Source: Candidatus Nitrosotenuis chungbukensis
GTDB lineage: Archaea > Thermoproteota > Nitrososphaeria > Nitrososphaerales > Nitrosopumilaceae
Reading direction: 5' to 3'
Length of the DNA: 64,000 nt
NCBI RefSeq assembly: GCF_000685395.1
Contig: NZ_AVSQ01000012.1
Location: forward strand, 62,001-126,000
Numbering within the stretch: position 1 is the stretch's first letter; the number at the start of each line of letters is the position of its first letter. The notes under the pieces were generated by a model. The model made no database searches. It was not told where the DNA came from and was given only the letters and a program-made list of their open reading frames with translations. Of this stretch, positions 38,607 to 47,306 are shown in pieces. The position numbers and the translations under genes are program-made.

Positions 38607-39785
38607 CTATTCGTATACTTCGACTATTTTTGTTCCCCTTTTGACAAGTATAACGCCTAGGAATGTGGTTATCACTACAACCATGCCGACTATGGGGAAC
38701 AACATGTCGCTAATCACGTTAAGATCCTTTCCGGTCTTTAGTACAATAAATGAAAATTCTCCCAGCTGTGCCATGCTCAGTCCTATTCCAAACGCATACT
38801 GTCTTGACGTGGTAAATAACCTCATTCCAAAGTACACTGAAAATATTTTTCCAATTATCACCGCTGCCGTAATTATGACAACTGGGATCCAAAACGTGTC
38901 AATTTGGGTAAGATCCATTAGTGCGCCAATCGTGACAAAGAATATCGCAGTAAAGATCTCCTTTGTTGGAGTAATCAGAAGGGAAATGTCCTCTGAAAAC
39001 TTTGATCCTGCTATTATCACCCCAGCTAAAAATGCGCCAGTGGCTGCCGAAAATCCAAGACTATATGTAAGAAATGACAGCCCAAAAGCAAGGCCTAAGG
39101 CAAATGTAATTGTGATCTCGTATCGCTCCAGCCTTGAAATCAAATTAAATATTTTTGGAACTATGAATATGCCAAGTGTCAGGGTCACGCCAAAGAACAT
39201 GCCGATTTTTGCTAACGTCCACATTATTACCGGCAACTCCACTGAGCCAGTAATTACGGTGGAATGTATTGTACTTAGCATGACGATTGCAATTATGTCC
39301 TCGATCACTAGTATTCCTGTAAGTAAGAGTGCAGAAGTAGTCTCCATCTTGCCCGTATCTTCTAATACTTTGATGATTATCGCAGTGGAGCTAATTGACA
39401 GTGCTGCTGCCAAAAACATTGAATCGTAAAAATTCCATCCAAACGCGGCACCTATCGCAAATCCGATTCCAAGCATTGCCAAAACTTCGATTACTGCTAT
39501 CGTGATTCCTATCTTTCCAACCCCTTTGAGATGTGAGAGCGGAAATGCCAGCCCTACGCCAAATAACAGCAGGACAATTGCAATATCTGAAAAGTTGTTT
39601 AGCATGTCCGTGTTCTTGATTAGGCCAAGCGGTCCAAAGGGACCAATTAACATGCCTGCTACCAGAAATCCCAAAATCAGGGGTTGTCTGAGGATGTAAG
39701 CAAGTGCTCCCACTGCCGCACATGTAATCAAAAGATAAGCTAAATCCCCTAAGAGCTCAATTCCTATGTTCAAATCTGATAGCAA
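38607..39785 (-). CDS. CPA2-type cation/proton antiporter
   Basis: 392 residues, about 12 transmembrane segments, no cytosolic TrkA-N domain. LRQPLILGFLVAGMLIGPFGPL near the start, FGVGLAF, and the SAATGAFLAGVIIAGSKF segment match Kef/NapA-like antiporters. It likely exchanges Na+ or K+ for H+. TTG start gives an N-terminus MLSDLNIGIELLGD. Upstream lies a cluster of TTAGCTA repeats rather than the 18-bp element. Confidence 0.86.
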   Translation of the reverse strand: MLSDLNIGIELLGDLAYLLITCAAVGALAYILRQPLILGFLVAGMLIGPFGPLGLIKNTDMLNNFSDIAIVLLLFGVGLAFPLSHLKGVGKIGITIAVIEVLAMLGIGFAIGAAFGWNFYDSMFLAAALSISSTAIIIKVLEDTGKMETTSALLLTGILVIEDIIAIVMLSTIHSTVITGSVELPVIMWTLAKIGMFFGVTLTLGIFIVPKIFNLISRLERYEITITFALGLAFGLSFLTYSLGFSAATGAFLAGVIIAGSKFSEDISLLITPTKEIFTAIFFVTIGALMDLTQIDTFWIPVVIITAAVIIGKIFSVYFGMRLFTTSRQYAFGIGLSMAQLGEFSFIVLKTGKDLNVISDMLFPIVGMVVVITTFLGVILVKRGTKIVEVYE

Positions 39786-39831
39786 AAAATGAGTTTAGTA
39801 ATTGAGTTATCACGCTTATTGTCAAGATTAC

Positions 39832-39867
39832 TTAGCTAAAATTGTAAATGCTTAGCTATGTTGCTAA
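39832..39867. promoter_or_regulatory. TTAGCTA repeat cluster
   Basis: TTAGCTAA (39832-39839) is an 8-bp palindrome; CTTAGCTA recurs exactly 20 bases on, followed by TTGCTAA, so that TTAGC (39852-39856) and GCTAA (39863-39867) form a spaced palindrome. The last repeat ends 38 bases before the TTG at 39905. Likely a separate operator for this divergent pair. Confidence 0.5.
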
Positions 39868-39904
39868 ACTGTTCTAATATGTCATTTAATCATTAGATAA
39901 GACG

Positions 39905-40225
39905 TTGAGCATATTAGAAAAAGATCGTGATCATTCAAAACAGTATACGTATGAGGATCAGATGAAAAAAGCACTTGTCTGCTTTACAATTGAGCAGACC
40001 TTGTTAGAAATAGGTGGAATGCGTATGTTGTCCGCAGTTGACAAGGTATTGGAACAAAAATACCAATGCAGAATTGTAGACTGCTATGAAAACCCACAGT
40101 TTTTTCATGAAACGATAAAGTACCTATTCCAAGACCTACACACAAACATAATTAAAAAAATCAACGATAGGTTGGAAGATTTCATTTACCCAAAACAAAT
40201 CTTGGAGTTCATAGAGAAGTCTTGA
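39905..40225 (+). CDS. Conserved thaumarchaeal hypothetical
   Basis: 106 residues, helical. QMKKALVCFTIEQTLLEIGGMRMLSAV, then CRIVDCYENPQFFHE, with a C-terminal helix. The pattern of a helix, a conserved D-C-x-E-x-P turn and another helix recalls small thaumarchaeal output domains attached to response regulators (NitrOD-like); this is a tentative resemblance. TTG start, TATA-like CATTTAATCATT region upstream. Divergent from the antiporter across the TTAGCTA cluster. Confidence 0.6.
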   Translation: MSILEKDRDHSKQYTYEDQMKKALVCFTIEQTLLEIGGMRMLSAVDKVLEQKYQCRIVDCYENPQFFHETIKYLFQDLHTNIIKKINDRLEDFIYPKQILEFIEKS

Positions 40226-40279
40226 AAATAATTATTCACTATCCTAATTGCGTTTTTCAGCTCAAACTCCAAAAACCGA

Positions 40280-41212
40280 CTATCTGAACCCAGAGTCGAC
40301 CATTAGTGCAATAAATAGCACAGAAAGATACGGACTGGAAAACTTGAAGAGCATCCACGACGCTTTTTCAGTTGGTTTTACAATGACCCAAAACGACAAT
40401 AACAGCATCAGTACGCCTGATGCAATTGCAGTATACAGGTAGATCTCTTTCATTACTGGCTGCCCCGACTGCATAGTCAAAAAGAACGGAACAACGCTAA
40501 ACAAAACCATCACTAACGTGCTAATTGCAATAACTCTGGCAGACGTTTTTTCAGATTGGACTGCGGTCAACATTGGAACATTTACCTTGTTGTAGTCGTC
40601 CTTAAAATGCAAAGTCAAGGCCCAAATGTGCATTGGAATCCAAATGAACACCAATCCTGCCATGACTAGTCCCAAGTCCCAAATCCCAGTAAGTGTTACA
40701 GCTGCATATCCAATCATTGCAGGAGCTCCGCCGCAAAATCCTCCAAGTATGATGTTTGTTCTGCTTCTTCGCTTTAGTGCATGAGAGTATACCAAAACAT
40801 TGTTTGCCAAACCAAACGCCATGAAAATTCCAGCCCAGATGCCATTCCAAAATCCTACCGTATACGATAATGCAAATGCGCATACCAAGGAGATCCCAGC
40901 TAGAACAAGCCCAAAGTCGCGTGCCTTTTCAGGTGGCGAGATCCTTCCGCTTGGAATGGGGCGATTTTTAGTCCTCTCCATTATTGCGTCTATGTCCCGG
41001 TCGTGATAGTTAGTCAAGGTGTTGGCGGCAGCAGAACCTGCGGCTACTCCAAATATCATTAAACCCCAAGTGGCAGGTGATATTGGAATGTGGTACAAGT
41101 TTGATGCGGTAAGCGCTGCCCCAAACGCAGTAAACACTAGTAAATACCAGATCTTTGGCTTTGTAAGCTCGTAATACGTCTTGATTCTTGAACTAGTCTG
41201 AGCTTTTTGCAT
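40280..41212 (-). CDS. ctaB: Protoheme IX farnesyltransferase (heme O synthase)
   Basis: 310 residues, about nine transmembrane segments, UbiA superfamily. NYHDRDIDAIMERTKNRP is the first Asp-rich prenyl-diphosphate site and KDDYNKVNVPML the second region. It converts protoheme to heme O for the terminal heme-copper oxidase. Length is normal (about 300). ATG start. The next gene upstream is an Lrp-type regulator in the same direction. Confidence 0.93.
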   Translation of the reverse strand: MQKAQTSSRIKTYYELTKPKIWYLLVFTAFGAALTASNLYHIPISPATWGLMIFGVAAGSAAANTLTNYHDRDIDAIMERTKNRPIPSGRISPPEKARDFGLVLAGISLVCAFALSYTVGFWNGIWAGIFMAFGLANNVLVYSHALKRRSRTNIILGGFCGGAPAMIGYAAVTLTGIWDLGLVMAGLVFIWIPMHIWALTLHFKDDYNKVNVPMLTAVQSEKTSARVIAISTLVMVLFSVVPFFLTMQSGQPVMKEIYLYTAIASGVLMLLLSFWVIVKPTEKASWMLFKFSSPYLSVLFIALMVDSGFR

Positions 41213-41263
41213 ATTGTTTCCTCACCGAATCAAAATCACATCGAAAATTAAATGTAACATACC

Positions 41264-41704
41264 CTACGCTTCGTGGTTATAAGGCATATTTTTGGTCCTA
41301 CGCTTCATTTCGATAAAGCTCTCAGAGGCCAAAACCCCCTGTATGCTGCCTAGCCCTTCTGATATCAGTTTGTGCATTTCTGCCAGATTCATCGCATACA
41401 TTGTTACGATTATGTCAAACCTGCCTGTAACCTCGGAAATCTCCCTTACTCCCTTGATTTTGAATAATTCGTCAATTATGGTATCGCGGTATTTTGAATC
41501 CATGTTGATTCCGGTCATGGCCTTGACTGCATAGCCTAATTCCTTATCGTTTACAACAATCGTGAACCGCTCAATTAGGTTTCTTTTTGTGAGGCGCTTT
41601 ATTCTGCTGTACACGACAGATGGATTTACCTTGATTTTTTCTGACAATTTTGGAATCGAAATCGATGCATCCTCGCTTAGCTCTGACAAAATGGTAAGAT
41701 CCAA
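41264..41704 (-). CDS. Lrp/AsnC-family transcriptional regulator
   Basis: 146 residues. N-terminal HTH (SIPKLSEKIKVNPSVVYSRIKRL, about 17-40) and C-terminal RAM/ACT-like ligand domain (AVKAMTGINMD; REISEVTGRFDIIVTMYA). Lrp proteins are dimeric or octameric and bind palindromic DNA; ligands are usually amino acids. A candidate, among others, for the regulator of the 18-bp element, but nothing in its context shows that. Confidence 0.9.
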   Translation of the reverse strand: MDLTILSELSEDASISIPKLSEKIKVNPSVVYSRIKRLTKRNLIERFTIVVNDKELGYAVKAMTGINMDSKYRDTIIDELFKIKGVREISEVTGRFDIIVTMYAMNLAEMHKLISEGLGSIQGVLASESFIEMKRRTKNMPYNHEA

Positions 41705-41794
41705 TTCATCAACTTTTGCCGTTTAAAACACCCGTTTTGGTGAAATCTTTTCTGTTTAATAACGTTATGATCAAAAAATTTGAAAAAAATCTGA

Positions 41795-42889
41795 TTAAAG
41801 CTTGCCTTTTTTGTATAACATTTCTGCAAGCAGCACTGCTCCTTTTGCAGAGCCCATTTTTTTGTTGTGTGAAAACAGCACATACTTGACTCCGTTCTCA
41901 AATATCTGATCCTCCTCTAATCTTCCCATCGAGGTTGTCATGCCGCCATCTAACTCTCTGTCAATTCTTGGCTGGGGTCTTGTTGGATCTTGGTGTACGA
42001 CAAGATAGTCCTTTGGAGCAGATGGGAGTCCTATGACGCTGATATGATCAGAGAACTCATGAATTTTGTTTGTGACATCATCTAGCTTTGTTGGGACTGA
42101 CGTCTCCACAAACACTGATTCTGTGTGGCCGTCAATTACTGGCACTCTTGTGCACGTGCAGCTTACCTTGATGTCTGCCGGTATGATTTTTCCATCCTTG
42201 ATCTTGCCCAAAATCTTGGCAGTCTCAATTCTCACCTTTCCTTCCTCCTTTGGGATGTACGGGATTAGGTTATCGGTAACGTCCAAGGCAGAAACGCCAG
42301 GTGACCTTCCTGCGCCAGATATTGCCTGCATCGATGTCATAAAGACGCGCTTTGCCCCATAATTGTCATATAACGGCTTCATTGTTATGGCAAGACCAGT
42401 AGTGGTGCAGTTCGGAAGAGGCAAAACGTAGCCTTTCCAGTTGCGGTTTTTCCTCTGTGTTTCAATTAATTCAACCTGCTCGTCATTTATTCCAGGAATC
42501 AATATTGGCACATCCTCGTCATATCTATACGCAGAAGACGTGCTGACTACCGGAAGTTCCTTTGCGAACTTGGTCTCAATCTCTCTTGCCGCATCGCTTT
42601 CAACTGCGGAAAACACCAAGTCAAGCTCGTCTGTTTTTATCTGATCAATTGACACTACCATCATGTCTCGGACATATTGCGGAACTTCGCCACCCACCTG
42701 CCATTTTACTATGCCGGAATTTGGATCCCTTATCGCTTCTGTATACTTTTTGCCGGCAGATCTCTCAGACGCTGCAAGCTGTGTTACCTCAAACCACGGG
42801 TGATCCTTTAGTGAAACTATGAATTCTTGGCCGACTGCGCCGGTTGCACCTAAAATTGCTACTCTCTTCTTCACAAGGGAAATTTTCAT
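41795..42889 (-). CDS. asd: Aspartate-semialdehyde dehydrogenase
   Basis: 364 residues, archaeal/fungal type. It reduces aspartyl phosphate with NADPH toward Lys, Thr and Met. GATGAVGQEF (residues 14-23) binds the cofactor; PLPNCTTTGLA carries the catalytic Cys; GAGRSPGVSALD and the VPVIDGHTESV block are present. Length is normal for the archaeal class. Divergent from the cobalamin operon across 69 bases. Confidence 0.94.
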   Translation of the reverse strand: MKISLVKKRVAILGATGAVGQEFIVSLKDHPWFEVTQLAASERSAGKKYTEAIRDPNSGIVKWQVGGEVPQYVRDMMVVSIDQIKTDELDLVFSAVESDAAREIETKFAKELPVVSTSSAYRYDEDVPILIPGINDEQVELIETQRKNRNWKGYVLPLPNCTTTGLAITMKPLYDNYGAKRVFMTSMQAISGAGRSPGVSALDVTDNLIPYIPKEEGKVRIETAKILGKIKDGKIIPADIKVSCTCTRVPVIDGHTESVFVETSVPTKLDDVTNKIHEFSDHISVIGLPSAPKDYLVVHQDPTRPQPRIDRELDGGMTTSMGRLEEDQIFENGVKYVLFSHNKKMGSAKGAVLLAEMLYKKGKL

Positions 42890-42901
42890 GCGATCAATTA
42901 A

Positions 42902-42919
42902 TAATTCTTTAGTGATAAA
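42902..42919 (+). promoter_or_regulatory. Variant 18-bp element upstream of cobalamin operon
   Basis: TAATTCT-ttag-TGATAAA (core TCT-N4-TGA), 40 bases before the GTG at 42959. Last copy seen in the window. Confidence 0.4.
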
Positions 42920-42958
42920 AACCGTAACAACTAAACCCGTGAGTACGTGTTTGTGTGT

Positions 42959-44032
42959 GTGAAGTTTGCCAAAAACATAGCAAGCCGTGTTCCAGTACTA
43001 CACGGCGGTCCGTATTCAATTGAGAACCCAAATCCCACCCTTGTGGATTTTAGCTCAAACGTAAACCCGCTGGGGTTTCCGCCGCCTGTCAAAAAACTGC
43101 TAAAAACCGGCCTGCAAAAAATCCCGATATACCCTGATCCCAACTCGACAAACCTTAGAAAACGACTCTCAAAACACGTCAAAGTACCAGTTGATAATCT
43201 GATAATAGGAAACGGCGCAACTGAGATTATCTATAACTTCTGCCAGGCAGTAATAACTAAAAACACGCCAGTTCTGATTCCAATCCCAACATTTGGGGAA
43301 TATGAGTCGGCAGTGGCTCTTCGTGGAGGGAAAATCGAGTTTTTCAAAACAATGAACTTGAATCATGATGTTTCTGATTTTATTAGACAGATTCCAAAAA
43401 ATGGTTGCATTTTCATTTGTAATCCAAACAACCCAACTGGCACCGTTGTATCAAAAAACACAATGCTGCAGATTTTGCGCGCAGCAAAAAGCCGTTCCAC
43501 AATGGTGTTTGTTGACGAATGCTTCATGGAACTAACACAAAATCCAAAAGAATCAGTAATTGATCATATGGGTATGGGAAACCTCTTTGTCTTACAATCA
43601 CTCACAAAATCATTTGGCCTTGCAGGACTGCGAGTGGGATATGGAGTCGGAGACAGAAAAATGATATCTGTTTTACACAACATCAAGATCCCATGGAATG
43701 TTAGCGGCCTGTCGCAGGAAGCAGCAGTTCTCGCACTATCTGAGAAAAACTTTCTCTCAAGGACAAGAAATCTGATAAAAAAAGAACATGATTTTCTAAA
43801 GAATTCCATTTCAAAGATAAATGGTTTTTCCTGCTTTGACAGCTCAGCTAATTTTATTTTGATCAGGACAAAAACAAACTCAAAAACGCTACAAAAGAGA
43901 CTCTTGAAAAAAAATATTCTGATTCGGGACTGTAGTACATTTCGCGGATTGGATGAGAGCTATATTCGAATAGCAATTAAAACACGCAAGGAAAACGCAA
44001 AACTGATTCTGGCACTGGAGGAATCAAAATGA
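42959..44032 (+). CDS. cobD: Threonine-phosphate decarboxylase/HisC-like aminotransferase
   Basis: 357 residues, fold-type I PLP enzyme. DFSSNVNPLGFP near the start, NPNNPTGT, and SLTKSFGLAGLRVGYG with the PLP lysine match CobD/CobC and histidinol-phosphate aminotransferases. First gene of an operon with cobQ, cbiB, cobS and cobY, which favours making aminopropanol phosphate for the nucleotide loop. GTG at 42959 was preferred over upstream GTG codons (42947, 42953) by promoter spacing. Its stop overlaps the next ATG (ATGA). Confidence 0.83.
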   Translation: MKFAKNIASRVPVLHGGPYSIENPNPTLVDFSSNVNPLGFPPPVKKLLKTGLQKIPIYPDPNSTNLRKRLSKHVKVPVDNLIIGNGATEIIYNFCQAVITKNTPVLIPIPTFGEYESAVALRGGKIEFFKTMNLNHDVSDFIRQIPKNGCIFICNPNNPTGTVVSKNTMLQILRAAKSRSTMVFVDECFMELTQNPKESVIDHMGMGNLFVLQSLTKSFGLAGLRVGYGVGDRKMISVLHNIKIPWNVSGLSQEAAVLALSEKNFLSRTRNLIKKEHDFLKNSISKINGFSCFDSSANFILIRTKTNSKTLQKRLLKKNILIRDCSTFRGLDESYIRIAIKTRKENAKLILALEESK

Positions 44033-44865
44033 GCCGTGTCCTGATGGTTCAGGGAACCTCGTCTGGTGCCGGAAAAACAACTCTTGTCACTGCTCTGTGC
44101 AGAATATTTGCAAATTCTGGATATCGTGTAGCCCCGTTCAAATCGCAAAACATGTCCAACTATTCGTATACTGGGGATGATTTCGAGATTTCCCAGGCTC
44201 AGGCAATCCAGGCAGTTGCATCAAGGGCTGAAATTTCGCCACACATGAACCCAATCCTCCTAAAGCCTCTTGGCAACTATCGCAGCTCAGTCTTGCTACA
44301 GGGAAAATTCTACAAGAAAATGACTGCGGACACTTACTACAAGAAATTTGCCCTAACTAAGGGATTTCAAATAGCGCTAGAATCACTTGCTATACTACAA
44401 AAAAAATACGACCTGATCATAATGGAAGGAGCGGGCTCTCCTGCGGAAATCAATTTGCAAAATTACGACATTGCAAACATGCTGCTTGCGGAAAAGACAA
44501 AATCGCCTGTTATCTTGGTGACTGATATAGAAAAGGGCGGTTCTTTTGCAAGCCTTGTTGGAACAATGTCTCTTTTATCAAAGCAGCACCAAGAACTGGT
44601 AAAGGGATTTGTAATAAACAAGTTCAGGGGAAACATAAACATACTGACGCCTGGATTCAAAAGACTAAAACAGATAACATCCAAATCCGTCCTCGGTGTA
44701 ATTCCTCTAATTGAGATGGACCTCCCAAACGAGGATTCACTTGACAACAAGATCAAACTATTCAAAAAACAAAACACAAAAAAACTTGACAGCGAAATCG
44801 AAAGACTGGCAAAAACAATAAAGAAAAATCTTGATATCAAATCACTGGAGAGATTAATCCAATGA
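44029..44865 (+). CDS. cobQ: Cobyric acid synthase lacking the glutaminase domain
   Basis: 278 residues against about 480-510 for typical CobQ/CbiP. The N-terminal dethiobiotin-synthetase-like ATPase domain is complete: GTSSGAGKTTLV (P-loop), FKSQNMSNYSY, EGAGSPAEINL, VTDIEKGGSFASL, INKFRGN, and NEDSL. After about residue 235 it jumps to a short helix (LAKTIKKNLDIKSLERL) resembling the last helix of full-length CobQ. The class I glutamine amidotransferase domain between is absent. Amidation would need free ammonia or a separate glutaminase. No frameshift is visible; the next gene overlaps by ATGA. Confidence 0.82.
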   Translation: MSRVLMVQGTSSGAGKTTLVTALCRIFANSGYRVAPFKSQNMSNYSYTGDDFEISQAQAIQAVASRAEISPHMNPILLKPLGNYRSSVLLQGKFYKKMTADTYYKKFALTKGFQIALESLAILQKKYDLIIMEGAGSPAEINLQNYDIANMLLAEKTKSPVILVTDIEKGGSFASLVGTMSLLSKQHQELVKGFVINKFRGNINILTPGFKRLKQITSKSVLGVIPLIEMDLPNEDSLDNKIKLFKKQNTKKLDSEIERLAKTIKKNLDIKSLERLIQ

Positions 44866-45830
44866 TCCTTGTTTCAATTTTGGTTGCGTTTTCTGCATTG
44901 GCAATCGATCTTGTCTTTGGGGATCCAAAAAACAAATTTCATCCAACAGCCTGGATTGGTATCCTAATCGCAAGACTTGTTCCGCTTGCCAAAAACCAAA
45001 ACCAAACAAGAGAAAAAATCGGCGGTGTCCTGATCACTGTTTCCATATCTGCACTTGTGGCAGGACTGTTATTTTCATATGATTATGTGGTACGAAATGT
45101 ATCTGGTATTGTCCTAACCGTAATTGCTGTTTTGCTTGGCTCGTTATTGCTCAAAACTACAATTGCCATAAGGGGGCTGGAAAAACACGGCAACCTAGTC
45201 ATGGAATCCATATCTAGGAACAATCTGGAGGAGGCACGCTCAAGGCTCTCGATGCTAGTCAAGCGTGACACGAAGGATTTGGATAGGAACCATGTCATTT
45301 CGGCCACACTTGAGAGCATAAGTGAGAACACCGTGGATGGCATAACTGGACCTCTATTCTACTTTGGAATGTTTGGTTTTCCAGGCGCATTTGTGTATAG
45401 GGCTATCAACACAATAGATTCTATGATTGGGTACAAGACTGCCCTGTTTAGAAACGTGGGATGGTTTGGCGCAAACTGCGACAAGATACTAAACTATCTG
45501 CCTGCAAGAATCACAGGACTAGTCATGATACTTGCTGCTGTTTTAGTAAAAGCAGACTGGAAGAACTCCCTGATCACAATGAGACGCGATGGCAAAAAAA
45601 CGGAAAGCCCAAATGCCGGATACCCAATGGCGGCAATGGCAGGAGCGCTTGGAACCAGATTTGAAAAAATCAATCATTACACCTTGGGCAATGGTACAAT
45701 AGAATTCAATGAAAGCCACTTCAAATCAGCTGTCTTATTGATGAAGATGACCGGAATTTTGTTTTGCATCCTAGTTACAGTTCCACTGATAGTTTTCTTA
45801 TCGTATCTTGGCTGGTGGATTCATGTTTAG
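44862..45830 (+). CDS. cbiB: Adenosylcobinamide-phosphate synthase
   Basis: A 322-residue membrane protein. DLVFGDPKNKFHPTAWIG at the N-terminus, ESISENTVDGITGPLFYF and YRAINTIDSMIGYK in the middle are family signatures. It joins aminopropanol phosphate (or ethanolamine phosphate) to adenosylcobyrate. The N-terminus overlaps the CobQ stop by ATGA; its stop overlaps the CobS start by 8 bases, indicating translational coupling. Confidence 0.93.
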   Translation: MILVSILVAFSALAIDLVFGDPKNKFHPTAWIGILIARLVPLAKNQNQTREKIGGVLITVSISALVAGLLFSYDYVVRNVSGIVLTVIAVLLGSLLLKTTIAIRGLEKHGNLVMESISRNNLEEARSRLSMLVKRDTKDLDRNHVISATLESISENTVDGITGPLFYFGMFGFPGAFVYRAINTIDSMIGYKTALFRNVGWFGANCDKILNYLPARITGLVMILAAVLVKADWKNSLITMRRDGKKTESPNAGYPMAAMAGALGTRFEKINHYTLGNGTIEFNESHFKSAVLLMKMTGILFCILVTVPLIVFLSYLGWWIHV

Positions 45831-46548
45831 GCAGGTAGGCTCTGTGTTTTCGTTTTTGACAATAATTCCAATTGGACATTCAGATCTACAAACAATTGCA
45901 AAATACATGTACCTGTTTCCGATAGTTGGAATCGCGATAGGATTGATGGTGGGATCGGTGGCATACGGCCTGTCGTTTTTCTTAGAGCCACTAGTTGTCG
46001 GCCTTTTGATCACCGGGATACTTGCGCTGATCACCGGCATTCACCATACTGACGGCCTTTCTGATTTTGCAGACGGTCTGATGGTGCGTGGCACAAAGGA
46101 AAAAAAACTGCAGGTAATGCGTGACCCGTCGGTTGGTTCTGCAGGAATATTTGCAATTATCATATATGTGGCAGGAATGGTAATTGCACTTTCATCGATG
46201 AAAGGATTTGAGATATTTTATGCAATATTGATCGGAGAAATAGTAGCCAAGTTCTCAATGGTCCTGCTTTCTAGCCTTGGCCCGTCCGCATGGGAAGGCT
46301 CAAACTCTGCCTTTATCCAAAGCATGAAAGATAGAAAAAAACTAGCAATTGCAACAGCGATTACGGTCGGGTCTATCTTTGTTCTGGGGAATAATGCTGG
46401 ATTTTTGGCCCTTGGCGTGGGAATTGCACTCACACTGATAATTCTTGCAGTATCTAGGCGAAGCTTTGGAGGAATATCAGGCGATATTCTGGGCGCGGCA
46501 AACGAAATCACAAGACTTTCATCTCTTCTTGTCTTTGTATCGGCATGA
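45823..46548 (+). CDS. cobS: Adenosylcobinamide-GDP ribazoletransferase
   Basis: A 241-residue membrane protein with five to seven hydrophobic segments. FLTIIPIG near the start, GIHHTDGLSDFADGLMV with the conserved Asp residues, MRDPSVGSAGI and a C-terminal FGGISGDILGAANEIT are diagnostic. It catalyses the last step that attaches the lower-ligand nucleotide. The ATG used lies within the end of cbiB; a TTG five codons earlier is less likely. Confidence 0.93.
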   Translation: MFRQVGSVFSFLTIIPIGHSDLQTIAKYMYLFPIVGIAIGLMVGSVAYGLSFFLEPLVVGLLITGILALITGIHHTDGLSDFADGLMVRGTKEKKLQVMRDPSVGSAGIFAIIIYVAGMVIALSSMKGFEIFYAILIGEIVAKFSMVLLSSLGPSAWEGSNSAFIQSMKDRKKLAIATAITVGSIFVLGNNAGFLALGVGIALTLIILAVSRRSFGGISGDILGAANEITRLSSLLVFVSA

Positions 46549-47126
46549 TTGGACTTGTCATGGCAGGGGGCAAGGGAACACGCATGGATGCAAAAGAGGA
46601 AAAGCTCCTACTCCAATACAAAAAACCGGTCATTATTCACGTAATTGATGCGCTAAAAAATTCTAACTGTTTTTCAAAAATCATGGCTGCAACAAGTAAT
46701 AATTCCCCAAATACGCAAAGCCTGCTTCAGAATAACGGAATTGAAATTATCAAAACAAAAGGCGACGGATATGTCTCTGATCTAAACACCGCGCTGTCCT
46801 GCCTGCAGGAGCCAACCATAGTGGTATCCGGTGACCTGCCGCTGCTTGATGGGGAGATAATCAAGGACTTGGTTGCAAGCTATGATGGTGGCGCCTGGCA
46901 GAGCTTTCTTGTCACGAAAAAATTCCTAGATAGTATGAACATGACATTGGAATTTTCAGTAAACCATGACAACAAAGAATGCTACTATACGGGAATATCA
47001 ATCGTTGATCCAAAAAAAATCTCTTCTATGAATATGATCAAAGAAACCTATCGAATAATTGATGATAAAAGGCTGGCGTTAAATCTTAACACTAAACACG
47101 ATTATGATTTACTCAAGGGAGCCTAA
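46545..47126 (+). CDS. cobY: Adenosylcobinamide-phosphate guanylyltransferase
   Basis: 193 residues, nucleotidyltransferase fold of the archaeal CobY type, non-homologous to bacterial CobU. GLVMAGGKGTRM at residues 3-14 binds GTP; VSGDLPLLDGEII holds the metal Asp. It activates AdoCbi-phosphate with GMP before CobS acts. The start overlaps the CobS stop (ATGA). The last 18 bases overlap the convergent S27e gene. Confidence 0.9.
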   Translation: MIGLVMAGGKGTRMDAKEEKLLLQYKKPVIIHVIDALKNSNCFSKIMAATSNNSPNTQSLLQNNGIEIIKTKGDGYVSDLNTALSCLQEPTIVVSGDLPLLDGEIIKDLVASYDGGAWQSFLVTKKFLDSMNMTLEFSVNHDNKECYYTGISIVDPKKISSMNMIKETYRIIDDKRLALNLNTKHDYDLLKGA

Positions 47127-47306
47127 CACAGTACCGAAAATCTTTGCAACGGATCCTGTTGGCTCTGCAATTGTGTTGCCGCATGACTTGCAAGTCACGA
47201 CTGTAGTAACATGTGAGTACAAAACATTTTCAGCACTGCATTCTTTGCATTGTACCTTCTGGAACTTACTCTTTGGCTTTGGAATAGCAATGTGACCTCG
47301 TTTCAT
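47109..47306 (-). CDS. rps27e: 30S ribosomal protein S27e
   Basis: 65 residues with a four-Cys zinc ribbon (C-x2-C, VQCKECSAEN; then CKSCGNTIAEPTGG-like TCKSCGNTIAEPTGS). Length and motif are normal. It overlaps the L44e stop by 4 bases, the usual archaeal L44e-S27e pair. Small-subunit component. Confidence 0.95.
   Translation of the reverse strand: MKRGHIAIPKPKSKFQKVQCKECSAENVLYSHVTTVVTCKSCGNTIAEPTGSVAKIFGTVLGSLE

Noticed and set aside
38594-38626. Direct repeat ATTCGTATACT at the 3' end of the antiporter gene
   Set aside because: Two short AT-rich copies, one of them coding for the antiporter C-terminus; no partner elements nearby.
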